From Chionoecetes opilio (Eukaryota > Arthropoda > Malacostraca > Decapoda > Majidae): 64,000 nucleotides of DNA. Each line of letters opens with the position of its first letter. The stretch's first letter is position 1. The stretch spans positions 93,501 to 157,500 of the forward strand of contig JACEEZ010011991.1 in NCBI GenBank assembly GCA_016584305.1, read 5' to 3'. Under the pieces are notes generated by a model. That model worked only from the letters and a program-made list of their open reading frames with translations, ran no database searches and was not told where the DNA came from. Positions 47,301 to 61,500 of the stretch are shown piece after piece. A program made the position numbers and the translations under genes.

Positions 47301-50300
47301 TTCCCAGGCACGAGGAATCCCTTCAGGGTGCCCGAGCGATGGTTATAGATGAGTGCCAGGGACCACCGGGAGCCCAGGGGATCAGGCACCAGTAGCACCA
47401 CCCCCACCTCATAGGCACCATTATTACCGGCACTCAGATGCACACTCAAGTCATTCAATATAAATGTTTCGTTGGCGTACAGACAATGAAGTTTTGTTCC
47501 TAATTCAAGCTCCGACAAGGACTCCCGTACTTCCATGGATGCGTTCACACCGCTTCTCACATCCCAGTCGCCACCAAACGCCGCGGCCTCGACCAGTCCC
47601 TTCCAGTTGAGGTCATTGTCAAAGTCAACGTCAACATCTAAATTCCCTCCGTAGTCGTTAGAGGTCAGTATATTCGACTTCAATTCCACGCTGCCCTGCA
47701 AGGAATATCTGTGCAGTTTGGAAAGGTCTGCAGTGACGTCTAGTTTCCCGTGACTTTCATCGGGCTTGTCTGCGAAGAGTTGCAATGTGGACATGGCACG
47801 GAGCTTTGGATAGACAGATTCAACCACCGTTTGGAAAAGGACTAAACTTTCTTTTTTTTGCATGAAAGTGAAGTCGGTAGTGAGCTGCGTCTTAAAGCCA
47901 AGCTCGTACTTCAGGGCGGACTGGTAGCTTGTTGAGGCATCTTTGTATTCAGCTTCAAACACATTCCCATTCAGTACAGAGGAGTTCACAGAGAGAGAGA
48001 TGTCATTCCATTGCAACTCCATCACGCTATCATAGATAGCATCCACTGTCACCGTACTTTTCATGTCGATATTAAATTCCGTAATACTTGCAGTGGCGTT
48101 GAAGGCATACGACTGAAATTCTCTCGTATACCAATCGTCCTTTGTCCTCAGGCGACTTCCGAGCTGCAGGTGAACGTTCGATCCGTACGTCACCTCGCCA
48201 TACACAAGACCTCCGGAAAGGAAATCATGTTGCAATTTCAGCTCAAAATCCTCAAGGGATGCATATTTAGCCTGGAATTTTAAGTCCGAGTGCTCCCAGG
48301 AAGGCCAGCGTGCACTCACAACATGCACCGACAACAGAGGATCGCCATCATACAAAGATTCCAACATGATGCTTAACGACGAGTTCATTTCTTGCATGAC
48401 AAAATCTGCACTGAAACTTTCCGTCCATGGAGATTCAAAGGTCAGGGAAGAGTTTACAGCCGGCCAATCCCACTGAGTGTTTGCAGTGAGGCCGACGCCA
48501 CCCGTGTTTGACCCGATGCTCTTCAGATTGACCTCCAAGAAGTCCTCCCAGCCCTCCTGACCTTCCCGGGGCGCCACCTTGTGCTCCAGGCCGATGTTGT
48601 AGTCGTCAAGCGTGCCGTGAACCTGTGTGGTGTACGCTGAATCCTCCTCTACGTGGGACAGAGACAGGTCCAGGCTGTGGTCGAAGAGGTTAAGTAGTGT
48701 TAAGCTTCCTATAGCCTTAGTAGGGACTAGATACTCATTCCACTGTAGGTCTGTATTGTATTTGACAGTGAAGGTGTTGACCGATCCATCCAGCTCCTGC
48801 TTCCACTTGTTCTCAAACTGGTTGTGCGTGAGTTCCATTGTGGCTGTGAGTTCATTGTGGGTGAGGAAGAAATTAGCCGTGATGTTTTCAGCGGAGGCAT
48901 ATTGGCAGCTGAACTCTGCACTCCAGGAAGTTAAGAAATCTTCAGACTGCACGTCCACATTCATATTAATACCACCCACAGTATTGTCATAGGTAATATT
49001 GACAGACATTGGCTCTATCCACGATGCCTCAATCTTGGCCAGACCACTCAGCAGATGTCTCTTCCAAGATACTTCCTTCTTGCCGTGATACAACACAGAT
49101 ATGTTCTTCTCGAGTCCCGCGTCCACCTCAAGCTCCACCTCGTCCTGTGTGATATTATACAAGCCATGGAGGTGGAAGGGGTGGGGCATGACAGGGGCCT
49201 CCACACTGAGTCTGGCATCCATAAAGTGTTGGTCGTAGGAGTGGTCAAGCGAGGTGTTAAGGATCACCTCCCACGGCTTGCTGGCTTGAGTGAGAGCTAG
49301 TCTGGCTATACTTAAGTACTGGTGGTCGCTGTGGGTGTTCTGTAGGTGGAGGTGAGAGGCACACTCGTCCCCACCTTCGTACTCTAGCTTAAACAGCAGG
49401 TTGGAGGGATCAAGTAACTGAGCCTCACCGTCAATCTGAAAAGACACGTTTCTTCTTTGTAGTAAACACTTCGGAATTAATTGACTCACTCTTAACCCCT
49501 TGAGACCCAGAACGTAATTTCCATTGTAATTTAGCCACTATTAGACAATTTTTAGTGCATATAAGCAATGTTTTATAAATATGACCTGTTTAGTACCCTT
49601 GTCCATTTGCTAATTTGGTATATTTAGTTACTTTTCGTAATTTTATGGCTCGACAACATACAATTTTTGATAGCAAAGGAAAGATCTGGGCGTGAAGGGG
49701 TTAAGAAAGTCAAATTTGATGCTGATGGTTATTATATCCCTGGTAACATAAGAACATTAGAAAATAAGGAAGCTACAAGAGGCCGTGAGACCTACACGTG
49801 ATAGTTCCTGTTACTTAACACTACCTACATCCACCTTTCATCCCCATCCATGAAATTATCCAGCCTCCTTTTAAAGCTCCCTATTGACTCCGCACTGACT
49901 CAACGAAAGCGTCATCCCACTAGTACCTTAAATTCGTCAAACTCAACCATTGCCGAGTAGTGACCATCGGCATCATCAGTCTTGTGGAAGGCAAACCCAA
50001 GCTTCTGCAAGCCAGGATGGGGAGTCGTGAGGGTAAAGTTGACGCCAGATTTCTCTCCTGCAAAGCCACCACCAGAGTTCACGAGCAGACGGCCATCAAT
50101 GGTACCATCCTCATGGCTTGCAGAGACCTGAAAAGATATATTTACACCATGAGGCTCTCTCTCTACTCTCCCGTCATCCACCACTCTCTCAGATCTTCCC
50201 TACCGTCAATAACACTACAGTCGCCACTGCACTAATGTCGCCAGGCACCATATATTATGAATTTTAGCATCACTACAGACTTGTATGTGACACTATAAGA

Positions 50301-53300
50301 GGCATGCACAGTAGTTTATATTATGTACATGTCTTCAGTGGCACATAAAGTCTGTAGTGATGCTAAAATTCGTAATATGCGCCTGTAAAATTTCCCTGAG
50401 GACATTATTGCAATGGAGACTACAGTGTTAGGTAGCTACTCTTCCTTGCCAATACAGCCAAATTCCCAACATCCGACCTCCAAACATCCGACTTGTCCAA
50501 ACAACCGACTTTTTCACCACCACATTGTGTCTTGTTTTGGCCATTTATTTTACTTAGTTTTATTTTAGTTTATAGAAAAGATTGATTTGTGGCTTTATTT
50601 ATGCATGAATTTTACTTTCGCGTCAACCACTGGATCGGCCTTCAAGAGCTGCATCTTTTATGTTCTATACCATTTTGTCCTTACGTTTATGGTTACTGTG
50701 ATATCCGAACATCCGACTATTCCAATTATCCGACCTACCTGCAGTCCCCTCAAGGTCGGATAATTAATACTTAGCTGTACTTAAATTCTTAATCCAGATG
50801 AGATGCACAGAAGTAAATGACAAACACAAGCTTAAGTATTCATGGATAAGTCAACTGCATCAACAGCAAACTAGGAGAGAGAGATAGTTGGAAGCGCATC
50901 ATCGGCCGTCTAACCTCATAAAAATATAGGAAAAACTGACGTTACCCCTTGAGACCCAGAACGTAATTTCCATTGTAGTTTGGGTACAATTTTTAGTGAA
51001 TATACACAATAGTTTATAGCTATGACCTGTTTAGTATCCTTGTCCACTAACTAATTTGGTATATTCAGTTACTTTTCGTAATTTTATAGCTAACAACAGA
51101 CCATTTTATATAGTAAAGGAAAGATCTGGGCGTGAAGGGGTTAAACAGAAAGAAGGATATGTGAACTGCATCTCTCATCATGAATAAGAACATAAGAACA
51201 TAAGAAAATAAGGAAGCTACAAGAGGCCGCGAGACCTACACGTGGTAGTTCCTGTTACTACCTACATCCACCTTTCATCCCCATCCATGAAATTATCCAG
51301 CCTCCTTTTAAAGCTCCCTAATGACTCCGCACTAACTAACAGTCTCCTGACACCATAATCAATTCCTGACACCCTATTTAACCAGTTTCCCATGATTCTC
51401 TTAAATCTACGCTTGCCCTGAAACCTATCATCTGTTCCTACCCATAACAAGTCTGCCCATGACAGCCACTAATAACAAGTCTGCCCATGACAACCACTAA
51501 TAACAAGTCTGCCCATGACAACCACTAATAACAAGTCTGCCCATGACAACCACTAATAACAAGTCTGCCCATGACAACCACTAATAACAAGTCTGCCCAT
51601 GACAACCACTAATAACAAGTCTGCCCATGACAACCACTAATAACAAGTCTGCCCATGACAACCACTAATAACAAGTCTGCCCATGACAACCACTAATAAC
51701 AAGTCTGCCCATGACAACCACTAATAACAAGTCTGCCATGACAACCACTAATAACAAGTCTGCCCTGACAACCACTAATAACAAGTCTGCCCATGACAAC
51801 CACTAATAACAAGTCTGCCCATGACAACCACTAATAACAAGTCTGCCCATGACAACCACTAATAACAAGTCTGCCCATGACAACCACTAATAACAAGTCT
51901 GCCCATGACAACCACTAATAACAAGTCTGCCCATGACAACCACTAATAACAAGTCTGCCCATGACAACCACTAATAACAAGTCTGCCCATGACAACCACT
52001 AATAACAAGTCTGCCCATGACAACCACTAATAACAAGTCTGCCCATGACAACCACTAATAACAAGTCTGCCCATGACAACCACTAATAACAAGTCTGCCC
52101 ATGACAACCACTAATAACAAGTCTGCCCATGACAACCACTAATAACAAGTCTGCCCATGACAACCACTAATAACAAGTCTGCCCATGACAACCACTAATA
52201 ACAAGTCTGCCCATGACAACCACTAATAACAAGTCTGCCCATGACAACCACTAATAACAAGTCTGCCATGACAACCACTAATAACAAGTCTGCCCATGAC
52301 AACCACTAATAACAAGTCTGCCATGACCATAATACAAGTGCATGACAACCACTAATAACAAGTCTGCCCGTGACAACCACTAATAACAAGTCTGCCCATG
52401 ACAACCACTAATAACAAGTCTGCCCGTGACAACCACTAATAACAAGTCTGCCCATGACAACCACTAATAACAAGTCTGCCCATGACAACCACTAATAACA
52501 AGTCTGCCCATGACAACCACTAATAACAAGTCTGCCCATGACAACCACTAATAACAAGTCTGCCCATGACAACCACTAATAACAAGTCTGCCCATGACAA
52601 CCACTAATAACAAGTCTGCCCATGACAACCACTAATAACAAGTCTGCCCATGACAACCACTAATAACAAGTCTGCTCATGACAACCACTAATAACAAGTC
52701 TGCCCGTGACAACCACTAATAACAAGTCTGCTCATGACAACCACTAATAACAAGTCTGCCCGTGACAACCACTAATAACAAGTCTGCCCATGACAACCAC
52801 TAATAACAAGTCTGCCCGTGACAACCACTAATAACAAGTCTGCCCATGACAACCACTAATAACAAGTCTGCCCATGACAACCACTAATAACAAGTCTGCC
52901 CATGACAACCACTAATAACAAGTCTGCCCATGACAACCACTAATAACAAGTCTGCCCATGACAACCACTAATAACAAGTCTGCCCATGACAACCACTAAT
53001 AACAAGTCTGCCCATGACAACCACTAATAACAAGTCTGCCCATGACAACCACTAATAACAAGTCTGCCCATGACAACCACTAATAACAAGTCTGCCCATG
53101 ACAACCACTAATAACAAGTCTGCCCATGACAACCACTAATAACAAGTCTGCCCATGACAACCACTAATAACAAGTCTGCCCATGACAACCACTAATAACA
53201 AGTCTGCCCATGACAACCACTAATAACAAGTCTGCCCATGACAACCACTAATAACAAGTCTGCCCATGACACAACCACTAATAACAAGTCTGCCCATGAC

Positions 53301-56300
53301 AACCACTAATAACAAGTCTGCCCATGACAACCACTAATAACAAGTCTGCCCATGACAACCACTAATAACAAGTCTGCCCATGACAACCACTAATAACAAG
53401 TCTGCCCATGACAACCACTAATAACAAGTCTGCCCATGACAACCACTAATAACAAGTCTGCCCATGACAACCACTAATAACAAGTCTGCCCATGACAACC
53501 ACTAATAACAAGTCTGCCCATGACAACCACTAATAACAAGTCTGCCCATGACAACCACTAATAACAAGTCTGCCCATGACAACCACTAATAACAAGTCTG
53601 CCCATGACAAAACTAATAACAAGTCTGCCCATGACAACCACTAATAACAAGTCTGCCCATGACAACCACTAATAACAAGTCTGCCCATGACAACCACTAA
53701 TAACAAGTCTGCCCATGACAACCACTAATAACAAGTCTGCCCATGACAACCACTAATAACAAGTCTGCCCATGACAACCACTAATAACAAGTCTGCCCAT
53801 GACAAAACCACTAATAACAAGTCTGCCCATGACAACCACTAATAACAAGTCTGCCCATGACAACCACTAATAACAAGTCTGCCCATGACAACCACTAATA
53901 ACAAGTCTGCCCATGACAACCACTAATAACAAGTCTGCCCATGACAACCACTAATAACAAGTCTGCCCATGACAACCACTAATAACAAGTCTGCCCATGA
54001 CAACCACTAATAACAAGTCTGCCCATGACAACCACTAATAACAAGTCTGCCCATGACAACCACTAATAACAAGTCTGCCATGACCAAACAACTCCAACAC
54101 TAATACAAGTCTGCCCATGACAACCACTAATAACAAGTCTGCCCATGACAACCACTAATAACAAGTCTGCCCATGACAACCACTAATAACAAGTCTGCCC
54201 ATGACAACCACTAATAACAAGTCTGCCCATGACAACCACTAATAACAAGTCTGCCCATGACAACCACTAATAACAAGTCTCTCATATATTTACCACTAAT
54301 AGGTGTTCCTTCTCCATCTGGCCATAGCTGAGGGTAAAGTTGGAGGCGATGGATTCACCCGACGGCAGCACGACCTCCGCCCAGATGACACCCGAGGCCG
54401 TGCTGTCGTCCATAACACTGTACTGGCCATTCAGGTTCAAGGCACTCTCTAGGAGGTGTAGACTCAGGTTGAACTGATTCATTCTGGAGGAGAAAAACAA
54501 CACTGTTTAGTAGGCATAGAAGGATGATCTTTGTCCACTAACTAATTTGGTATATCAAGTTACTCTTCGTAATTTTATGGCTAACAACGGACGCTTTTAT
54601 GTATGAAAGGAAAGATCTGGGCGTGAAGGGCTAAGAAGAAGGTTGTACCCCACCTGTCTCTGTGCCAGCCCAGGTGCACCAGCTGCACGTCACCAGCTGT
54701 CAGGTTCAGCCAAAGCTTGTCCTGCTCAATGGTGAACTGCTTCTCGGCTCCCAGCTGTAAGTATCAAAAGAAAAGAACTCATGAACGTAAGAACATAAGG
54801 AAGCTACAAGAGGCCGTGAGACATAAGAACATAAGAACATAAGGAAGCTACAAGAGGCCGTGACACCTAAGAATATAAGAACATAAGGAAGCTACAAGAG
54901 GCCGTGAGACATAAGAATATAAGAACATAAGGAAGCTACAAGAGGCCGTGAGACATAAGAACATAAGAACTAAGAGCTACAGAGGCCGTGAGAATAAGAA
55001 ATAAGAACATAAGGAAGCTACAAGAGGCCGTGAGACATAAGAACATAAGAACATAAGGAAGCTACAAGAGGCCGCGACACCTAAGAATATAAGAACATAA
55101 GGAAGCTACAAGAGGCCGCGACACCTAAGAACATAAGAACATAAGGAAGCTACAAGAGGCCGCGACACCTAATTACATAAGAAAATAAGGAAGCTACAAG
55201 AGGCCGTGAGACATAAAAACATAAGAAAATAAGGAAGCTACAAGAGGCCGCGACACCTAAGAATATAAGAACATAAGGAAGCTACAAGAGGCCGTGAGAC
55301 ATAAAAACATAAGAACATAAGGAAGCTACAAGAGGCCGTGAGACATAAGAACATAAGAACATAAGGAAGCTACAAGAGGCCGCGACACCTAAGAACATAA
55401 GAACATAAGGAAGCTACAAGAGGCCGTGAGACATAAGAACATAAGAAAATAAGGAAGCTACAAGAGGCCGCGACACCTAAGAACATAAGAACATAAGGAA
55501 GCTACAAGAGGCCGTGAGACATAAGAACATAAGAAAATAAGGAAGCTACAAGAGGCCACGACACCTAAGAATATAAGAACATAAGGAAGCTGCAAGAGGC
55601 CGTGACACCTAAGAATATAAGAACATAAGGAAGCTACAAGAGGCCGCGACACATAAGAATATAAGAACATAAGGAAGCTACAAGAGGCCGTGAGACATAA
55701 GAATATAAGAACATAAGGAAGCTACAAGAGGCCGTGACACATAAGAATATAAGAACATAAGGAAGCTACAAGAGGCCGTGAGACATAAGAATATAAGAAC
55801 ATAAGGAAGCTACAAGAGGCCGCGACACCTAAGAACATAAGAACATAAGGAAGCTACAAGAGGCCGCGACACATAAGAACATAAGAACATAAGGAAGCTA
55901 CAAGAGGCCGTGAGACATAAAAACATAAGAAAATAAGGAAGCTACAAGAGGCCGTGAGACATAAGAACATAAGAAAATAAGGAAGCTACAAGAGGCCGCG
56001 AGACCTACACGTGGTAGTTCTTGTTACTTAACACTACCTACATCCACCTTTCATCCCCATCCATGAATTTATCCAGCCTATAAGAACATAAGATAATAAG
56101 GACTCATTCCATTAAAAGAATAATGGCGCCACAAGTCTATGAAAACACATATAATTCTTGCCTACGTGGAATCAAAAACATGCCGAATGCAGTATTTTTT
56201 CTGGTATAATTATCATTAGTCTATATTAATCTGATCATTAGTCGGAGAAACCACAGAAATGTTAAAAAGTTTGAGAGAAGAGAATAAGAATGATAATTTA

Positions 56301-56341
56301 GTACTAATGCAAGGGACATAACAAGCTTGGCTCAATCCTGT

Positions 56342-56415
<74 letters not shown>

Positions 56416-58279
56416 CAATTCTGGAAAAAAATTGACAGAGAAGATCTGTTTGTGTGGAACGATAGAAGTACAAGAGGTTATGAGAACAAATTGAAAAGGA
56501 CAACATGCAAGAGGGACATAAAAAAATACAGCTTCCCGTATAGAAGCCTAGAAGCCTGGAACAACCTTGATGCAAAAGTGATTCATGCAAGAAGTATTCA
56601 GGACTTCAAAGGCAAGCTGGATAATAGTAGATTTGGAGACGGGACAGTACGAGCATAACTCTTTTCCTGTATGTTACAACTAGGTAAATACAACTAGGTA
56701 AATACAACTAGGTAAATACAACTAGGTAAATACAACTAGGTAAATACAACTAGGTAAATACAACTAGGTAAATACAACTAGGTAAATACAGCAGTGTAGA
56801 TTTGTACCATAAAAACAGGCGTGCTGTCCGGCGTTCCGTCCGTGAGCACCACCTTCACTGTCTGCTGCGGTGACGTCTGTTGAAACAAAACCAAAAGAAC
56901 ATAAGAAGGGAAGGGAAGGGAAGGGAAGGGAAGGGAAGGGAAGGGAAGGGAAGGGAAGGGAAGGGAAGGGATGGGAAGGGAAGGGAAGGGAAGGGAAGGG
57001 AAGGGAAGGGATGGGAAGGGATGGGATGGGATGGGAAGGGAAGGGAAGGGAAGGGAAGGGAAGGGAAGGGAAAGGAAGCGAAGGGAAAGGAAGGGAAGGG
57101 AAGGGAAGGGAAGGGAAGGGAAGGGAAGGGAAGGGAAGATGACAGTAATACCTACATACCTACGCACCAGTGGTAATAAGGCGTTGATTAACAGATAACA
57201 AATATAACCAATATGACCGGAGTTTTAATTAATATATTGTAGTTATAGATATGAAAGTCTAGGAGGCGCTTGGTGTTATAATTAAGCAGGATCTCGAGGC
57301 ATATAAGCTTACATAAAAACATAAGGAAGCTACAAGAGGCCGGGAGAAGAACATAAGAAAATAAGGAAGCTACAAGAGGCCAGGAGAAGAACATAAGAAC
57401 ATAAGGAAGCTACAAGAGGCCGTGAGAAGAACATAAGAAAATAAGGAAGCTACAAGAGGCCAGGAGAAGAACATAAGAACATAAGGAAGCTACAAGAGGC
57501 CAGGAGAAGAACATAAGAACATAAGGAAGCTACAAGAGGCCAGGAGAAGAACATAAGAACATAAGGAAGCTACAAGAGGCCAGGAGAAGAACATAAGAAC
57601 ATAAGGAAGCTACAAGAGGCCGTGAGAAGAACATAAGAAAATAAGGAAGCTACAAGAGGCCGTGAGAAGAACATAAGAACATAAGGAAGCTACAAGAGGC
57701 CAGGAGAAGAACATAAGAACATAAGGAAGCTACAAGAGGCCGGGAGAAGAACATAAGAAAATAAGGAAGCTACAAGAGGCCGTGAGAAGAACATAAGAAA
57801 ATAAGGAAGCTACAAGAGGCCGTGAGAAGAACATAAGAAAATAAGGAAGCTACAAGAGGCCAGGAGAAGAACATAAGAAAATAAGGAAGCTACAAGAGGC
57901 CGTGAGAAGAACATAAGAAAATAAGGAAGCTACAAGAGGCCGGGAAACCTACACGTGGTAGATCCTGTACCATGCCAAATAATACCATGTAAAAAAACTC
58001 ATCGTACTTACTTCGTACAGCAAATCCAGGCTTCCCCCGCTATCCAAGGTCAGCTTTAAGGCCTTGGTGGTGTCGTCAAACACTATTTCGTGACCCAGGC
58101 TGCCAGACCAGTCCAGCCATTTGACCTGCGGGAGAATAGCAATTTGTTTGTTTTTATATTTGTGATTTAGGTGTATTAAATTATGTGTTGTGGACATCTT
58201 AACCACATATTCCAGGGCACAAAATATGAACTTCAGTGTAAATAATGTGACGAACTGAGAGAGAGAGAGAGAGAGCGAG

Positions 58280-58323
<44 letters not shown>

Positions 58324-58481
58324 CGAGAGAGCGAGAGCGAGAGAGCGAGAGCGAGAGAGCGAGAGCGAGAGAGCGAGAGCGCGAGAGAGAGCGAGAGCGA
58401 GAGAGCGAGAGCGAGAGAGCGAGAGCGAGAGAGCGAGAGCGAGAGAGCGAGAGCGAGAGAGCGAGAGAGAGAGAGAGCGAG

Positions 58482-58521
<40 letters not shown>

Positions 58522-61500
58522 GGGCGAAGATCAGTTTGTGTGTGTGAGTGTGTGAATTAGATATTTTAAGTTATATGTTGTGAGCCCCTTCGCAATATTT
58601 TCCAGGGCACAATATATGAACTTACTCAATGAATTAAACAAAGCCAACTGAAACAACAAGACTATGTGAATTAGGATGATAGTATATAAGGACCAAAAAC
58701 TAAGGAGAATGTTTTATTAGCCTCCCCGGTGAAATAAGACAAGGGAAGAGTTGACGAAGGAGACGAAGTGGAAGAGGACCTATGAAGCGATACTAAGCGT
58801 CATAAGGCCACAAGAAGAAGAAGAAGACTCATCATTTAACCCCTTGAGACCCAGAACTTAAATTTCATTGTAATATAACCACCATTAGACGATTTTAATG
58901 AATGTAAGAAATATTTTAGAACCTATGACCTGTTTAGTAGCCTTGTCCACCACTACCTAATTTGGTATATTAAGTTAAGTTACTTTTCGGAGTTTTATGG
59001 CTAACAACAGACGATTTTATAGAGCCAAGGAAAGATCTGGGCGTGAAGGGGTTACAGAAGCAAGGAAGTTAACCCCTTCACGCCCAGATCTTTCCTTGGC
59101 TATATAAAATTGTATGTTGTCGAGCCATAGAATTACAAAAAGTAGCTGAATATACCAAATTAGTTAGTGGACAAGGATACTAAACAGGTCATAGCTATAA
59201 AACATTGTCTATATTCACTAAAAATTGTCTAATGGCACCCAAATTACAATGGAAATTACGTTCTGGGTCTCAAGGGGTTAGAACGTTTAGTTCTAGTATG
59301 CCATCTTGTTCTCTTGAATGTATTTGATGGCTCTATATATCACTTTCACCTGTAACATAACTGCATATTACTCTACATTCCTAAGTAAAGACATGAAAAT
59401 CTCTAAGTAAAGACGTGAAAATCTCTAAGTAAAGACGTGAAAATCTCTAAGTAAAGGCATGAAAATCTCTAAGTAAAGACATGAAAATCTCTAAGTCAAG
59501 ACATGAAAATCTCTAAGTAAAGACATGAAAATCTCTAAGTCAAGACATGAAAATCTCTAAGTAAAGACATGAAAATCTCTAAGTAAAGACATGAAAATCT
59601 CTAAGTAAAGACATGAAAATCTCTAAGTCAAGACATGAAATCTCTAAGTCAAGACATGAAAATCTCTAAGTAAAGACATGAAAATCTCTAAGTAAAGACA
59701 TGAAAATCTCTAAGTAAAGACATGAAAATCTCTAAGTCAAGACATGAAAATCTCTAAGTAAAGACATGAAAATCTCTAAGTAAAGACATGAAAATCTCTA
59801 AGTCAAGACATGAAAATCTCTAAGTCAAGACATGAAAATCTCTAAGTAAAGACATGAAAATCTCTAAGTAAAGACATGAAAATCTCTAAGTAAAGACATG
59901 AAAATCTCTAAGTCAAGACATGAAAATCTCTAAGTAAAGACATGAAAATCTCTAAGTAAAGACATGAAAATCTCTAAGTAAAGACGTGAAAATCTCTAAG
60001 TAAAGACATGAAAATCTCTAAGTAAAGACGTGAAAATCTCTAAGTAAAGACATGAAAATCTCTAAGTCAAGACGTGAAAATCTCTAAGTCAAGACATGAA
60101 AATCTCTAAGTCAAGACATGAAAATCTCTAAGTAAAGACATGAAAATCTCTAAGTAAAGACATGAAAATCTCTAAGTAAAGACATGAAAATCTCTAAGTC
60201 AAGACATGAAAATCTCTAAGTAAAGACATGAAAATCTCTAAGTAAAGACATGAAAATCTCTAAGTAAAGACATGAAAATCTCTAAGTAAAGACATGAAAA
60301 TCTCTAAGTAAAGACGTGAAAATCTCTAAGTAAAGACATGAAAATCTCTAAGTAAAGACATGAAAATCTCTAAGTAAAGACATGAAAATCTCTAAGTAAA
60401 GACGTGAAAATCTCTAAGTAAAGACATGAAAATCTCTAAGTAAAGACGTAAAAATCTCTAAGTAAAGACGTGAAAATCTCTAAGTAAAGACATGAAAATC
60501 TCTAAGTAAAGACATGAAAATCTCTAAGTAAAGATGTGAAAATCTCTAAGTAAAGACATGAAAATCTCTAAGTAAAGACGTGAAAATCTCTAAGTAAAGA
60601 CATGAAAATTTCTAAGTAAAGACATGAAAATCTCTAAGTAAAGACGTGAAAATCTCTAAGTAAAGACATGAAAATCTCTAAGTAAAGACATGAAAATCTC
60701 TAAGTAAAGACGTGAAAATCTCTAAGTAAAGACATGAAAATCTCTAAGTAAAGACATGAAAATCTCTAAGTAAAGACATGAAAATCTCTAAGTCAAGACA
60801 TGAAAATCTCTAAGTAAAGACGTGAAAATCTCTAAGTAAAGACATGAAAATCTCTAAGTAAAGACATGAAAATCTCTAAGTAAAGACATGAAAATCTCTA
60901 AGTAAAGACATGAAAATCTCTAAGTAAAGACATGAAAATCTCTAAGTAAAGACGTAAAAATCTCTAAGTAAAGACGTGAAAATCTCTAAGTAAAGACGTG
61001 AAAATCTCTAAGTAAAGGCATGAAAATCTCTAAGTAAAGACATGAAAATCTCTAAGTAAAGACGTGAAAATCTCTAAGTAAAGACATGAAAATCTCTAAG
61101 TAAAGACATGAAAATCTCTAAGTAAAGACATGAAAATCTCTAAGTAAAGACGTGAAAATCTCAAAGTAAAAACATGAAAATCTCTAAGTAAAGACGTGAA
61201 AATCTCTAAGTAAAGACATGAAAATCTCTAAGTAAAGACATGAAAATCTCTAAGTCAAGACATGAAAATCTCTAAGTAAAGACATGAAAATCTCTAAGTA
61301 AAGACATGAAAATCTCTAAGTAAAGACATGAAAATCTCTAAGTAAAGACATGAAAATCTCTCTCCAGGTTGTAATGTCTGATCTTACCGTGGTGTTGCCG
61401 GTGAAGTTGGTCCAGTGTTTGTCCGAGGCGGTGTGGGAGGCGAAGGCGACGGTCTGAGCGGCCAGCCCGGCGGACACCTGCACGGAGGCGTTGAAGGGGT

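Noticed and set aside
38795..49300. Many + strand open frames opposite the giant exon
   Set aside because: They are antisense shadows of a GC-balanced coding exon; none has splice context or family resemblance.
38712..49435. Furin cleavage sites marking an HDL-BGBP segment as in crustacean dLp precursors
   Set aside because: Only simple dibasic pairs such as TRRD, WRRD and SRRY were seen; none fits RX(K/R)R. Sites could still lie in exons outside the window.
51450..54281. CRISPR-like regular direct repeats
   Set aside because: Units are contiguous without unique spacers and the locus is clearly eukaryotic; it is a satellite.
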